23,659 bases of DNA from Anaerolineales bacterium (lineage in GTDB: Bacteria > Chloroflexota > Anaerolineae > Anaerolineales > UBA6663), in assembly GCA_017999235.1 (NCBI GenBank), contig JAGOBN010000007.1, forward strand, positions 1 to 23,659, written 5' to 3'. The translations under genes were made by a program, and so were the position numbers. The notes beneath the pieces were generated by a model, which saw only the letters and a program-made list of their open reading frames with translations, was not told where the DNA came from and searched no databases. Shown here in pieces: positions 1-8,134 of the stretch (its first letter is position 1; the number at the start of each line of letters is the position of its first letter).

Positions 1-2
1 GT

Positions 3-842
3 GTTCAACGCCGCATCAGCGGGCCGATTGGGGACCCCAATTTCTACGCGCAGATCTTGGTGGTGATTGTGCCGTTGGCGTTGGATCGGCTGTGGCACGA
101 GAAGGTCATCTGGCTGCGCGGGCTGGCGGCTTGGTCCCTGGCGGCCTGTACCTTGGCGATCCTGTTTACCTTTTCGCGCGGCGGTTTCTTGGCACTCGTG
201 GTGGTGCTGGGGGTGATGTTTTTTATTCATCGACCCAGCCTGTCGGCGACCCTGCTGACGCTGGGAGTGGCGGTGGTCATGTTGCGCTTTGCCCCCGACG
301 GCTACCTGCAGCGCATCCTCTCGATTACCGATGTGCTGGATGTGTCGGTGACCACGGATCAATCCGTGCGGGGCCGCGCCAGTGAGAACGCCGCCGCCTG
401 GATGATGTTCGTCGCGAACCCCATCGGCGGTGTAGGCCTCAATCAGTATCCCGTTAACTACCAAACGTACTCGCGGCTGATGGGAATGGATCCGCGCCGG
501 GAGAACCGTTCACCGCACAGCCTGTATTTGCAGATCCTGGCGGAGACGGGTCTGGCCGGCCTGTTGACCTACGGGACTGTCGTGGTGTCTATGTTTGCCG
601 GGTTGTTCGAGGCGCGGCGCCGTTTTACGGCGCTGGGCCAATCGGCCTCGGCTGGATCGGCGGTCGCTGTGGGGGTAGCGCTTGTCGGTTATCTGGTAGC
701 CGCTATTTTCCTGCATGCCGCGTATGCCCGCTACTTTTGGCTCCTGTTTGGTTTAGCGCTGGCGATTTGGAATATCGCCCGGCACGAATGGGAGGCCTCA
801 AGCCTGGTCGGCGGGCGCGCGGGGGCCGCCGGCCGCGGCTGA
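3..842 (+). CDS. O-antigen ligase/polymerase-like membrane protein (Wzy/WaaL family), 5' truncated
   Basis: The gene is cut by the left window edge; the reading frame is open from base 3, so the internal TTG at 57 is not the true start. The visible part begins with SGPIGDPNFYAQIL, which matches the conserved 'G..gDPN..A' region of the O-antigen ligase/polymerase (Wzy_C/WaaL) family. Hydrophobic membrane segments follow, then a soluble loop (GVGLNQYPVNY) leading to the SPHSLYLQILAETG stretch. That stretch is the family's usual catalytic-loop region, with a conserved His just before the next membrane helices. Members act at the outer face of the inner membrane, joining lipid-linked oligosaccharide units to each other or to an acceptor. 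The flippase gene 121 bp downstream and the glycosyltransferases after it fit this role. The sequence cannot tell polymerase from ligase. Confidence 0.85.
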   Translation, partial: VQRRISGPIGDPNFYAQILVVIVPLALDRLWHEKVIWLRGLAAWSLAACTLAILFTFSRGGFLALVVVLGVMFFIHRPSLSATLLTLGVAVVMLRFAPDGYLQRILSITDVLDVSVTTDQSVRGRASENAAAWMMFVANPIGGVGLNQYPVNYQTYSRLMGMDPRRENRSPHSLYLQILAETGLAGLLTYGTVVVSMFAGLFEARRRFTALGQSASAGSAVAVGVALVGYLVAAIFLHAAYARYFWLLFGLALAIWNIARHEWEASSLVGGRAGAAGRG

Positions 843-963
843 TGTCAAGATCCGTCAAACGCCAGCTGACTCAAGACCGTCGTCCATACCCCGGGATGCC
901 GGTTGAGTAAACTCACCGCCACGCTGGTGTGGCCGAGCTAGCCTTGCTGCCCTGTAACTGACG

Positions 964-2448
964 ATGGCCTCCACCGCGCCGCCCACGCCTCCGCCCAAGC
1001 TCTCCCTGCTGGCCATGCAGGGCACGTTTTGGTCCTATCTTTCCTTCATTTCCGGCAAGCTGCTGGTCTTCTTCACCACCGTCATCCTCGCCCGCCTGCT
1101 GACCCCCACAGAATTCGGTGTGATGGGCTACTGCCTGATTGTGCTGCAGTACCTGGATTTAGTCAGCGACATATCTATGGACGTGGCCTTAATCTCGCGG
1201 CGCGAAAAACTGGAAGAGGCTGCCAACGCCGCGTTCGGGGTCAGTTTGGTGACCAGCCTGCTGATCTACGCGGCTGCCTGGGTGGTGGCGCCCGCGGTTG
1301 CCAGTTTCTTCAAGGAGCCCGAAGTCGCCGAGTTATTACGGACGGTGATTATCGTCCTGCCGTTGGCGGCCCTGGCCAATGTGCCGGGGGCGCTGCTGCA
1401 GCGGGAACTGCGCTTCAAAGCCAAACTCCTGCCGGATATTACCCGCAGTGTGGTGAAAGGCGGACTCTCGATTGGGTTGGCGCTGCAGGGCTTTGGGGTG
1501 TGGAGCTTGGTTTGGGGCCAGATCGGGGGCGAGTTGGCCACCACCGGAATGGTGTGGCTGTTGGCGCGCTGGCGGCCGACTTTGCGGTTTGAGGCGGCGG
1601 TGACCCGTGATTTAATCCGCATCGGTTTGCATATCATGACCGTGAGTGTAGCCGGGACTGTTCTGGCGAATGTGGACTACGTGTTGGTCGGCGGCAACTT
1701 GGGGCCTGCGGCGTTGGGGCTGTATACACTGGCTTACCGCATCCCCGAATTGGTAATCAATAACTCGATGTCCGTCATCGGCCGCGTGGCTTATCCGATC
1801 TTGGCGCGCATTCAGACCGATCGTCAGCGCCTGCATATGGCCTATTTCACCTATCTGCGTTACATTACCCTCTTCACTTTCCCGGCCGGAGCGGGGTTGG
1901 CCCTGCTGGCGACGCCCTTCATTCATGTGGCCTATACAGTCAAGTGGGCGCCGGCCATCCCCGTGATGCAGGCTATCGCTGTAGCCATTGCGCTGGGCTC
2001 GCTCGGCTATCTGCCAGGCGTTATCCTCAAAGCCACGAATCGCCCTGAAATCTTAAACGCGTTCACGCTCGTTAAACTGCCGTTGACCATTGGCTTACTC
2101 TGGTATGCCACCCGCTGGGGCATCACGGGTGTGGCCCTGGCCCAAGTAGGCGTGGCGTTGGTAAATCTGGCCATCACCACCGTGCTGACTCGCTGGGCGT
2201 TGGGCATCCCGGTGGCCGGCATGCTGACCGCTATCCGGCCGGCTTTTCTGGCGACGCTGGTAATGACCGGCGGCGTGGCGGCCGTGGCCGCCGTCTGGCC
2301 CGGTGACAGCCTCGGCACCCTGCTGGCTTGGGCCGGCCTGGGCGTACTCCTGTATGGGGCCGCTTTGGCCGTCTTCAGCCGTGAAACCGTGGAACGGGCG
2401 GGGCAGATCGTGCTGGCCGTTCTGCCCCGCCGGTCGCCCGCGCCATGA
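964..2448 (+). CDS. Wzx-type polysaccharide flippase (MOP superfamily)
   Basis: A 494-residue multipass membrane protein, the usual length of Wzx/WzxC-type lipid-linked oligosaccharide flippases. The N-terminus has the family pattern: a hydrophobic helix followed by TVILARLLTPTEFGVMGY, then pairs of long hydrophobic helices through to residue ~480. An internal ALLQRELRFKAKLL loop is also typical of the MOP polysaccharide transporter branch. It is expected to move undecaprenyl-linked repeat units across the cytoplasmic membrane. The ATG at 964 has no clear Shine-Dalgarno sequence; an in-frame ATG at 1015 (MQGTFW, just before the first helix) is a possible alternative start. The stop overlaps the next gene by 4 nt (ATGA), so translation of the flippase and the GT2 is probably coupled. 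Confidence 0.9.
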   Translation: MASTAPPTPPPKLSLLAMQGTFWSYLSFISGKLLVFFTTVILARLLTPTEFGVMGYCLIVLQYLDLVSDISMDVALISRREKLEEAANAAFGVSLVTSLLIYAAAWVVAPAVASFFKEPEVAELLRTVIIVLPLAALANVPGALLQRELRFKAKLLPDITRSVVKGGLSIGLALQGFGVWSLVWGQIGGELATTGMVWLLARWRPTLRFEAAVTRDLIRIGLHIMTVSVAGTVLANVDYVLVGGNLGPAALGLYTLAYRIPELVINNSMSVIGRVAYPILARIQTDRQRLHMAYFTYLRYITLFTFPAGAGLALLATPFIHVAYTVKWAPAIPVMQAIAVAIALGSLGYLPGVILKATNRPEILNAFTLVKLPLTIGLLWYATRWGITGVALAQVGVALVNLAITTVLTRWALGIPVAGMLTAIRPAFLATLVMTGGVAAVAAVWPGDSLGTLLAWAGLGVLLYGAALAVFSRETVERAGQIVLAVLPRRSPAP

Positions 2449-3392
2449 GCAGCGCGGGGCGGGTCAGCGCCATTATCACTGCCTATAATAGTGCCACCTA
2501 TATCGACCGGGCGATCGCCAGTGTTCTGGCGCAGACCCGCCCGGTGGATGAATTGGTCGTCATCGACGACGGGTCGCATGATGATACACGCGGGGTGGTG
2601 GCCCGCTACGCTGACGCCGGCGTGCGTTACATTTACCAATCCAATCAGGGGCCGAGCGCGGCGCGCAACCGCGGCCTGGCCGAAACCACCGGCGAGTTCG
2701 TTGCTTTTCTCGACAGTGATGATCAATGGCTGCCTGACAAAACGGCTCAGCAGCTGGCGTACTGCGCGGCCGCGCCGGCGGCGGCTGTGGTCAGCGGGCC
2801 AGCCATCTGGTGGAATCCGGAGACGGATCGCCGCTGGCTGAAACCAATCCCGCTGCGCCCCGGCCAGGACTGGCACACGGAACTGCTGGTCCGCAACGTG
2901 GTCGGCAACCCTTCACAGGTGTTGATTCGCCGCGCGGTGATCGAGGCCAGCGGCCCGTTTTCGACCGCGCTTGTGTGGGGCGAAGAATGGGAACTCTGGC
3001 TGCGCCTGGCCGCTCAGGCACCGATCGGATTTGTGGCCGAACCGGTGATCATCTACCGATTACAGGTGGGCGGCCTGACCGCCAAACGCCGGCCGGAACA
3101 CATCGAGCAGTTGCTGCAGGCTTGTCTGCAGGCGATCGACCGGTACCCGGATGAGCGCCGGCGGCCGGCGCTGCGCCGCCAGGTGCGCAGCGGCGCCGCG
3201 TTATCTCAAGCTCACTTGGCCGAACGGCGCCATCGCCCCCCGGCTGAGGTGCGGCCGCATGCCTGGCGCGCCGTGCACCTTGATCCGTGGCACAACACCG
3301 GGGACAAGGTCAAAGTGCTGACGCGCGCCTTAATTCCCCAGTGGCTGTATCAGTTTTATCGCCGCTGGCTTAAAGACCGTCCACCTGGATAA
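2445..3392 (+). CDS. Family 2 glycosyltransferase
   Basis: A 315-residue cytoplasmic GT-A-fold enzyme that should transfer a sugar from a nucleotide-sugar donor to a lipid-linked intermediate. The N-terminus carries the GT2 nucleotide-binding strand (AIITAYNSATYIDRAI), the DDGS motif at residues 41-44, and the metal-binding DSDD at 90-93. NQGPSAARNRGL precedes the DSDD as in other family members. An acidic GEEWELWLRL stretch near residue 180 matches the position of the catalytic base region. There are no membrane helices. The start overlaps the flippase stop in ATGA. The C-terminal ~80 residues are Arg-rich and less conserved. Donor and acceptor cannot be inferred. Confidence 0.9.
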   Translation: MSSAGRVSAIITAYNSATYIDRAIASVLAQTRPVDELVVIDDGSHDDTRGVVARYADAGVRYIYQSNQGPSAARNRGLAETTGEFVAFLDSDDQWLPDKTAQQLAYCAAAPAAAVVSGPAIWWNPETDRRWLKPIPLRPGQDWHTELLVRNVVGNPSQVLIRRAVIEASGPFSTALVWGEEWELWLRLAAQAPIGFVAEPVIIYRLQVGGLTAKRRPEHIEQLLQACLQAIDRYPDERRRPALRRQVRSGAALSQAHLAERRHRPPAEVRPHAWRAVHLDPWHNTGDKVKVLTRALIPQWLYQFYRRWLKDRPPG

Positions 3393-3399
3393 TGCTATC

Positions 3400-4548
3400 G
3401 TGCATGTTGTTCAGCTGATTGACAAGCTAGGGTTAGGGGGCGCCGAGGCCCTGCAAGCTACCTTCGCCGAGGCCGCTCAGGCCGCCGGACTGCGCGTGAC
3501 CGTCATCGGGCTAAAGGAAGTGCCCGGGCGGCCACTGCCTGGCCGCTTGCGAGAGCTGGGCGCCGCGGTTCATTTTTTCCCCGCTCCTAAACTCGCTGAT
3601 CCGGTTCGCTTCTGGCAGCTGACCGACTTTTTGCGCCGCGCCGCGCCCGATGTCATCCAAGCGCATTTGACTCAGGCGAATATCCTAGGCGCTCTGGCCG
3701 GCCGGCTGACCGGCCTCCCCGTCGTCGCCACGCTGCATTCCACAGGTATCGAGCCGCGCCATCGCAACTCGGCGGCGTGGTGGCTGGAGACCCAGGCGCT
3801 GCGCCACGGCGCGCAGCAGGTGGTGGCCGTCGGGAACCAAGTGGCTCAGGCACATCGTGACCGCCTGCGGCCGCGGACCCCGATTGTCATCCCCAATGCG
3901 GTGGCCCCGGTGCCGCCCCTCGACGCTGCGGAACGTCTCGCGCTGCGCCGACACCTGCTGGGAGATCCAGCCCGGCCCATGGTGATCGCTGTCGGGCGGC
4001 TCGTGGTTCCCAAAGCCTATCCAGATCTATTGGCGGCCTTTGCCCAAATTCGCGGCGCGCATCCAACTGCGGCGCTGGTCATCGTTGGGGACGGGGATCT
4101 GCGCCCTGCCTTAACGGCTCAAATTGAGACCCTCGGGTTAGCCGGCCAGGTGTTCCTGTTAGGGGCGCGCTTCGATGTGCCGCGCCTGCTGCGCGCCAGC
4201 GATCTATTCGTCAATAGTTCGCATTGGGAGGGCCTGTCCGTGGCTTTGTTGGAGGCGATGGCGGCCGGCCTGCCGGTGGTGGCCACGGCGGTGGGCGATG
4301 CCCCGCAAGCGCTAGCCGATGGCGCCGGCCTCATTACTCCGCCCGGCGACCCGGCCCAATTGGCCGCCGCGCTCAGCGCCTTGCTGCGCGACCCGGCGCG
4401 GCGTGAGGCGTTGGGTCAGGCGGCCGCCCAGCGGGCACGGCAGCATTATAGCCCCGCCGTATGGCTGCAACGCCTGATCCAGGTCTATCAGGCGGCCGGC
4501 GCCGATGCATCAGCGCGCCGCGCGCCAGCCGCCGGCCGCCAGGCTTAG
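3400..4548 (+). CDS. Family 4 glycosyltransferase (first of four)
   Basis: A 382-residue GT-B retaining glycosyltransferase. The N-terminal Rossmann domain opens with the acceptor-side motif DKLGLGGAE. The C-terminal domain holds GDGDLRPAL and the donor-binding E-x7-E pair (E277 and E285 in WEGLSVALLEAMAAG). These features place it in GT4, whose members use NDP-sugars at the cytoplasmic membrane face. A GTG start at 3400 is chosen because it lies 7 nt after the previous stop and gives a full first beta-strand (MHVVQLIDKL). The ATG at 3392 is in another frame. The C-terminus ends in a low-complexity Ala/Arg tail. Sugar specificity is unknown. Confidence 0.88.
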   Translation: MHVVQLIDKLGLGGAEALQATFAEAAQAAGLRVTVIGLKEVPGRPLPGRLRELGAAVHFFPAPKLADPVRFWQLTDFLRRAAPDVIQAHLTQANILGALAGRLTGLPVVATLHSTGIEPRHRNSAAWWLETQALRHGAQQVVAVGNQVAQAHRDRLRPRTPIVIPNAVAPVPPLDAAERLALRRHLLGDPARPMVIAVGRLVVPKAYPDLLAAFAQIRGAHPTAALVIVGDGDLRPALTAQIETLGLAGQVFLLGARFDVPRLLRASDLFVNSSHWEGLSVALLEAMAAGLPVVATAVGDAPQALADGAGLITPPGDPAQLAAALSALLRDPARREALGQAAAQRARQHYSPAVWLQRLIQVYQAAGADASARRAPAAGRQA

Positions 4549-4558
4549 GGGACGGCTG

Positions 4559-5728
4559 ATGCGCCTGGGTGTTAGGATGGTCACGCATGTCTTTTACCCT
4601 TCCGTGGGCGGGGCGCAAACCCATACACTACGGTTGAGCCAGAAACTTCGCCAACAAGGCGTCGACGCGCGGGTGATAACGCGGTCGGGGCCGGGGCTCA
4701 CGCGTTCCACTGAGGTAGGCGGGGTGCCCCTCGAACGGGTCGGGCGCGGGCGGGGCGGCAAGCTGGTGGGCGGGCCGAGTTTTGTGGTGGAAGCCGTCGG
4801 CCGTTTATATGCCCAGCGCCGAGACTATGACGTGCTCCACACCCATATGATGTTCTCGGCCATGACGATTGGCCTGTTGACGCATTGGATCACGGGCAAG
4901 CCGTTGATCGTCAATCCGCATGGCCGGGGACCGCACGGAGATGTGGGGAAACTCATAGCGCAAGGGTGGCTGGGCCGCGCGCGGCTGGCGGCCGCCCGGC
5001 GTTCAGCGGATGCCTTTGTATGTATCAGCCCGGCCATTCATGAGGAGCTGCGCGGTATGGGAGCGCCGGCGGCGCGTCTGTGGGATATCCCCAACGGCGT
5101 TGATATTGACCATTTCCAGCCGGTGGCCGGGCGCGGCGACGGGACGCGGCTTAAACTGGCCCTCGGCCTGCCCGCTCAGCCGGCCGTGGTGTTTGCCGGG
5201 CGGCTGGCGCCTGTCAAAGGCGTCGAAGTCTTGTTGCGGGCCTGGCCAGAGGTGCTTCAGGCGGTGCCGGCCGCGCAGTTAATCATTCTGGGCGAAGGCG
5301 AATTGCGCGCCGCCCTGGAAACCCACTCCACCCAGTCTGGCCTGAAGGCTAGCGTGCGCTTTATTCAAGGGTGCCATGATGTGGCGCCCTATTTGCAGGC
5401 GGCCGATGCTTTTGTCTTGCCGTCATACTCGGAAGGATCACCGGTCGCGCTCCTGGAGGCGATGGCTTGCGGGCGGCCATGTGTCGCCACGGCGAATGTC
5501 GGCAATCTACAAGTGCTGACGGATAACGTCACTGGCCGGCTGGTGCCGGTGGGCGAAGCCGGCCCATTGGCCGCCGGCTTGGTGGAGGCCCTGCGGGAGC
5601 CCAGCGCCGCGGCCTGGGGGGAGCGGGCTCGCGCGGAGGTGGTGCAGCGCTACTCGCTTGACACGGTCGCTGCCCGCTATGTGGCGCTGTATCAGGCGTT
5701 GGTCCGGCGGGAGGCGCGGCCCGCATGA
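4559..5728 (+). CDS. Family 4 glycosyltransferase (second of four)
   Basis: A 389-residue GT4 enzyme. The start is placed at ATG 4559 rather than the in-frame ATG at 4505. The earlier start would overlap the preceding gene and add a basic, low-complexity leader, whereas 4559 follows an AGGGGA ribosome-binding-like sequence and begins directly with the first strand. Motifs are the glycine-rich N-terminal loop FYPSVGGAQTHTL, a central VFAGRLAPVKGVEVLL strand-loop that starts the donor domain, and the E-x7-E pair E292/E300 in SEGSPVALLEAMACG. It is probably one of the sequential sugar-adding enzymes for the repeat unit. The stop overlaps the next start by 4 nt. Confidence 0.88.
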   Translation: MRLGVRMVTHVFYPSVGGAQTHTLRLSQKLRQQGVDARVITRSGPGLTRSTEVGGVPLERVGRGRGGKLVGGPSFVVEAVGRLYAQRRDYDVLHTHMMFSAMTIGLLTHWITGKPLIVNPHGRGPHGDVGKLIAQGWLGRARLAAARRSADAFVCISPAIHEELRGMGAPAARLWDIPNGVDIDHFQPVAGRGDGTRLKLALGLPAQPAVVFAGRLAPVKGVEVLLRAWPEVLQAVPAAQLIILGEGELRAALETHSTQSGLKASVRFIQGCHDVAPYLQAADAFVLPSYSEGSPVALLEAMACGRPCVATANVGNLQVLTDNVTGRLVPVGEAGPLAAGLVEALREPSAAAWGERARAEVVQRYSLDTVAARYVALYQALVRREARPA

Positions 5729-6870
5729 GCCAGTCCGTGCATGTGCTGCATGTCATTGATAGTCTCACCTTGGGCGGGGCCGAGGTGCAGGTGAGCCAAC
5801 TGGTACGCGGCCTGCAGCAGCATGGCCATTTCCGCGTCAGCCTGTGCTACAGCACCCCGGGACCATTGGAAGCCGAATTGACCGCCGCGGGGGTGCCGCT
5901 GACGCGGCTGCGCCGCCGCGCCCGCTTGGACCCGGCGCTGTTATTCGGGATTTGCCAAGTGATCCGGCGTGACCCGCCGCAAATTGTCCACACCCATTTA
6001 TTCAAGAGTGATATGCACGGCCGCCTGGCCGGGCGCCTGTGCGGCGTGCCGGTGGTGCTCTCATCTTTGCGAAATTGCGACGCCTGGGCCCAGCGCCCGC
6101 TTTTGGGCCGGGTCTACGGCGCCACCGCGGCGCTGACCGATCACCTGGTGGCCGTCTCGGAAGATGTGCGGCAGTATCACATCCGGTATAGCCACCTCCC
6201 GCCGGCGAAGGTGACGACCATTGAAAACGGGGTCGACGTGCGCCGGTTCGCGGGCCAAGCCGAGGCCGGCCACGCCCTCCGGCGCGAACTGGGCGTGTCG
6301 CCTGAGACTCCGCTGATCGGGATGGTCGGCCGCCTGAAACCGCAAAAAGATCCAAGCATGTTTCTCGAGGCGGCGGCGCGAATTCGGCAGGCGCAGCCGC
6401 ACGCCCGCTTCTGGATGGTCGGGGATGGCCCGCTGCGCGCCGACCTGGGGGAACAGACGCGCCAGCTGGGTCTAGCCGAGGCAGTGACGTTTTGCGGCGT
6501 CCGGCAAGATATTCCGGCGGTGCTGGCCGCGCTGGATGTGTTGACGCTCACCTCGCGGTGGGAGGGGCTGCCCGGCACCGTGCTAGAGGGGATGGCGGCG
6601 GGCCGGCCAGTCGTGGCGACAGCCGCGGAAGGCACGCGGAGTGTGGTGGTGGATGGTGAAACCGGCTTGCTGGTACCCGTGGGCGATGCGCCCGCTTTGG
6701 CCGCCGCCTGCCTGCGGATTTTGGCGGATCCCGCGCTCGGACAGCGTTTGGGGCAGGCTGGGCAGCGCCGCGCGCAGGCCCGCTACAGTCTGACGGCCCT
6801 GGTCGACCGGACGGTGGCCTTATATAACGATTGGCTCAGCCGGAAGACCGGGCGGGCCGCCTATCCATGA
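5725..6870 (+). CDS. Family 4 glycosyltransferase (third of four)
   Basis: A 381-residue GT-B enzyme with the N-terminal VIDSLTLGGAEVQVSQL loop, VHTHLFKSDMHGRL as the usual His-containing acceptor-site strand, IGMVGRLKPQKDP at the start of the donor domain, and the E-x7-E pair E280/E288 in WEGLPGTVLEGMAAG. It most resembles GT4 enzymes of exopolysaccharide clusters; the GGAE-type N-terminus is shared with the gene at 3400, so the two may be paralogues. It starts within the stop of the previous gene (ATGA) and ends within the start of the next, so it sits in the middle of a coupled GT4 series. Substrate is unknown. Confidence 0.88.
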   Translation: MSQSVHVLHVIDSLTLGGAEVQVSQLVRGLQQHGHFRVSLCYSTPGPLEAELTAAGVPLTRLRRRARLDPALLFGICQVIRRDPPQIVHTHLFKSDMHGRLAGRLCGVPVVLSSLRNCDAWAQRPLLGRVYGATAALTDHLVAVSEDVRQYHIRYSHLPPAKVTTIENGVDVRRFAGQAEAGHALRRELGVSPETPLIGMVGRLKPQKDPSMFLEAAARIRQAQPHARFWMVGDGPLRADLGEQTRQLGLAEAVTFCGVRQDIPAVLAALDVLTLTSRWEGLPGTVLEGMAAGRPVVATAAEGTRSVVVDGETGLLVPVGDAPALAAACLRILADPALGQRLGQAGQRRAQARYSLTALVDRTVALYNDWLSRKTGRAAYP

Positions 6871-8021
6871 CGCGCCGACTGCATGTTTTGGAGATCGCGA
6901 AATCCACCGGGGGCGTTGGTGAATACGTCCGCTGGGTTGTGGAGGGTTTGGACAAAGAGCGCTTTCAATTCACGGTGGCGTGTCTTTCAGAGGGCGGGCC
7001 AGAATTGGCCGCTCATCTGAATCGCCTGCCGGGCGTGCAGGCCCTCGCCTTGGCGATGAATCGCTTTGAGATCGACCCAGTGGGTGACGCCCGCGCCGGC
7101 TGGGCGTTGGCGCGGCTTATGCGCCAGAACCGCTTTGATTTGATCCACGCCCACGCGTCCAAGCCCGGTTTTCTGGCGCGCGCCGCCGCGGCTGGCATCG
7201 GGGTGCCGGTCTTGTATTCGGCGCACGGCTTCGCGTTTCACGAGGGAACGGCGCCGTTCCGCGCGGCCGTATTTGGGGCGGTCGAGCGGCTGGCCGCGCG
7301 CTGGCTGACCACCCGTATCATCGCCGTCTGCAACGAGGAACGTGACCGCGCGCTGCGTTTTGGCGTCGGCCGCCCGGAACAATACCAGACCGTCTATGCC
7401 GGCGTGGAATTGAGCCGATTCGGGATGCCGATGGACGGAGCCGCGCTGCGCGGCCAACTGGGTATTCCAGCGGCGGCCCCGCTTATCGGGGCTGTGGGGC
7501 GGCTGAATACTCAAAAGTCTCCGTTGGATTTCGTGCGGATGGCGGTGCAGGTGCGGGCCGTGCGGCCTGAGACGCATTTCATCTGGATCGGCTCCGGCGC
7601 CTTGGAGTCGGCGGCGCGCCAATTGGCGACGGAACAGGGCATGGCAGGCCAGTTGCATTTTGCCGGACAGCGCAGCGATGTGCCGGCGCTCCTAGCCGCG
7701 CTAGATGGCTTCGTGCTGTCATCGCGGTGGGAGGGCTTTTCGTTATCAATCCTGGAAGCTATGGCCGCCGGCCTGCCCGTCGTTGCCACCCGGGTTACAG
7801 GCGCCGCGGAAGCGGTGGTGGCGGGTGAGACCGGCTGGCTGGTGCCGCCGGCCAACCCGGATGCGCTGGCGGCAGCGGTACTGGCTCTGTTGGGTGACCC
7901 CGCCCGCGCCCGGCAGATGGGCGCCGCCGGACGTCAGCGGGTGGCGGCGCATTTCACACGCGCGCATATGCTGGCGCAATTGGATACAATCTACCGCCAA
8001 TCAGCCAGCCTGATAGAATAA
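6867..8021 (+). CDS. Family 4 glycosyltransferase (fourth of four)
   Basis: A 384-residue GT4 enzyme. The start at ATG 6867 makes an ATGA overlap with the previous stop and gives the N-terminal strand LHVLEIAKSTGGVGEYV. The in-frame ATG at 6831 would force a 40-nt overlap and add an unrelated leader. It has a DLIHAHASKPGFLAR acceptor-site segment, IGAVGRLNTQKSPLDFV at the donor domain and the E-x7-E pair E289/E297 in WEGFSLSILEAMAAG. The SxPG.L/HAHxSK pattern is common in GT4 enzymes that extend undecaprenyl-linked oligosaccharides. This is the last gene of the tightly packed glycosyltransferase series; a 113-bp gap follows. Confidence 0.88.
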   Translation: MTRRLHVLEIAKSTGGVGEYVRWVVEGLDKERFQFTVACLSEGGPELAAHLNRLPGVQALALAMNRFEIDPVGDARAGWALARLMRQNRFDLIHAHASKPGFLARAAAAGIGVPVLYSAHGFAFHEGTAPFRAAVFGAVERLAARWLTTRIIAVCNEERDRALRFGVGRPEQYQTVYAGVELSRFGMPMDGAALRGQLGIPAAAPLIGAVGRLNTQKSPLDFVRMAVQVRAVRPETHFIWIGSGALESAARQLATEQGMAGQLHFAGQRSDVPALLAALDGFVLSSRWEGFSLSILEAMAAGLPVVATRVTGAAEAVVAGETGWLVPPANPDALAAAVLALLGDPARARQMGAAGRQRVAAHFTRAHMLAQLDTIYRQSASLIE

Positions 8022-8063
8022 ACAATTTAGCGGGGCTCAAGCAGGCCGTGACCAATGACCCAT

Positions 8064-8102
8064 CACCCGAAGCCCAATAAGCTGATACCCTCCGGGTGTT
8101 TT
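8064..8102 (+). terminator. Weak hairpin plus T-run between GT4 and BcsB-like genes
   Basis: CACCCG (8064-8069) is the reverse complement of CGGGTG (8093-8098), and TTTT follows directly (8099-8102). The arms are only 6 bp and the loop is 23 nt, so this is a weak intrinsic terminator or attenuator candidate. It lies in the 113-bp gap that separates the glycosyltransferase run from the BcsB-like gene. A possible extended -10 (TGA-TAGAAT, 8011-8019) just upstream could start a leader transcript through it. Confidence 0.2.
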
Positions 8103-8122
8103 ATGGAAGTTGGTGTTCGAAT

Positions 8123-8128
8123 GAGGAG
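8123..8128 (+). promoter_or_regulatory. Ribosome-binding site of the BcsB-like gene
   Basis: GAGGAG sits 6 nt before ATG 8135. This decides the start: the in-frame GTG at 8096 has no such site and would add 13 residues ahead of an otherwise normal signal peptide. Confidence 0.7.
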
Positions 8129-8134
8129 CAGGCA

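Noticed and set aside
2007..2876. Long - strand open frame (289 codons) opposite the flippase and GT2 genes
   Set aside because: It is low-complexity, Arg/Pro/Ala-rich, has no motif and mirrors two convincing + strand genes; a GC-rich shadow frame.
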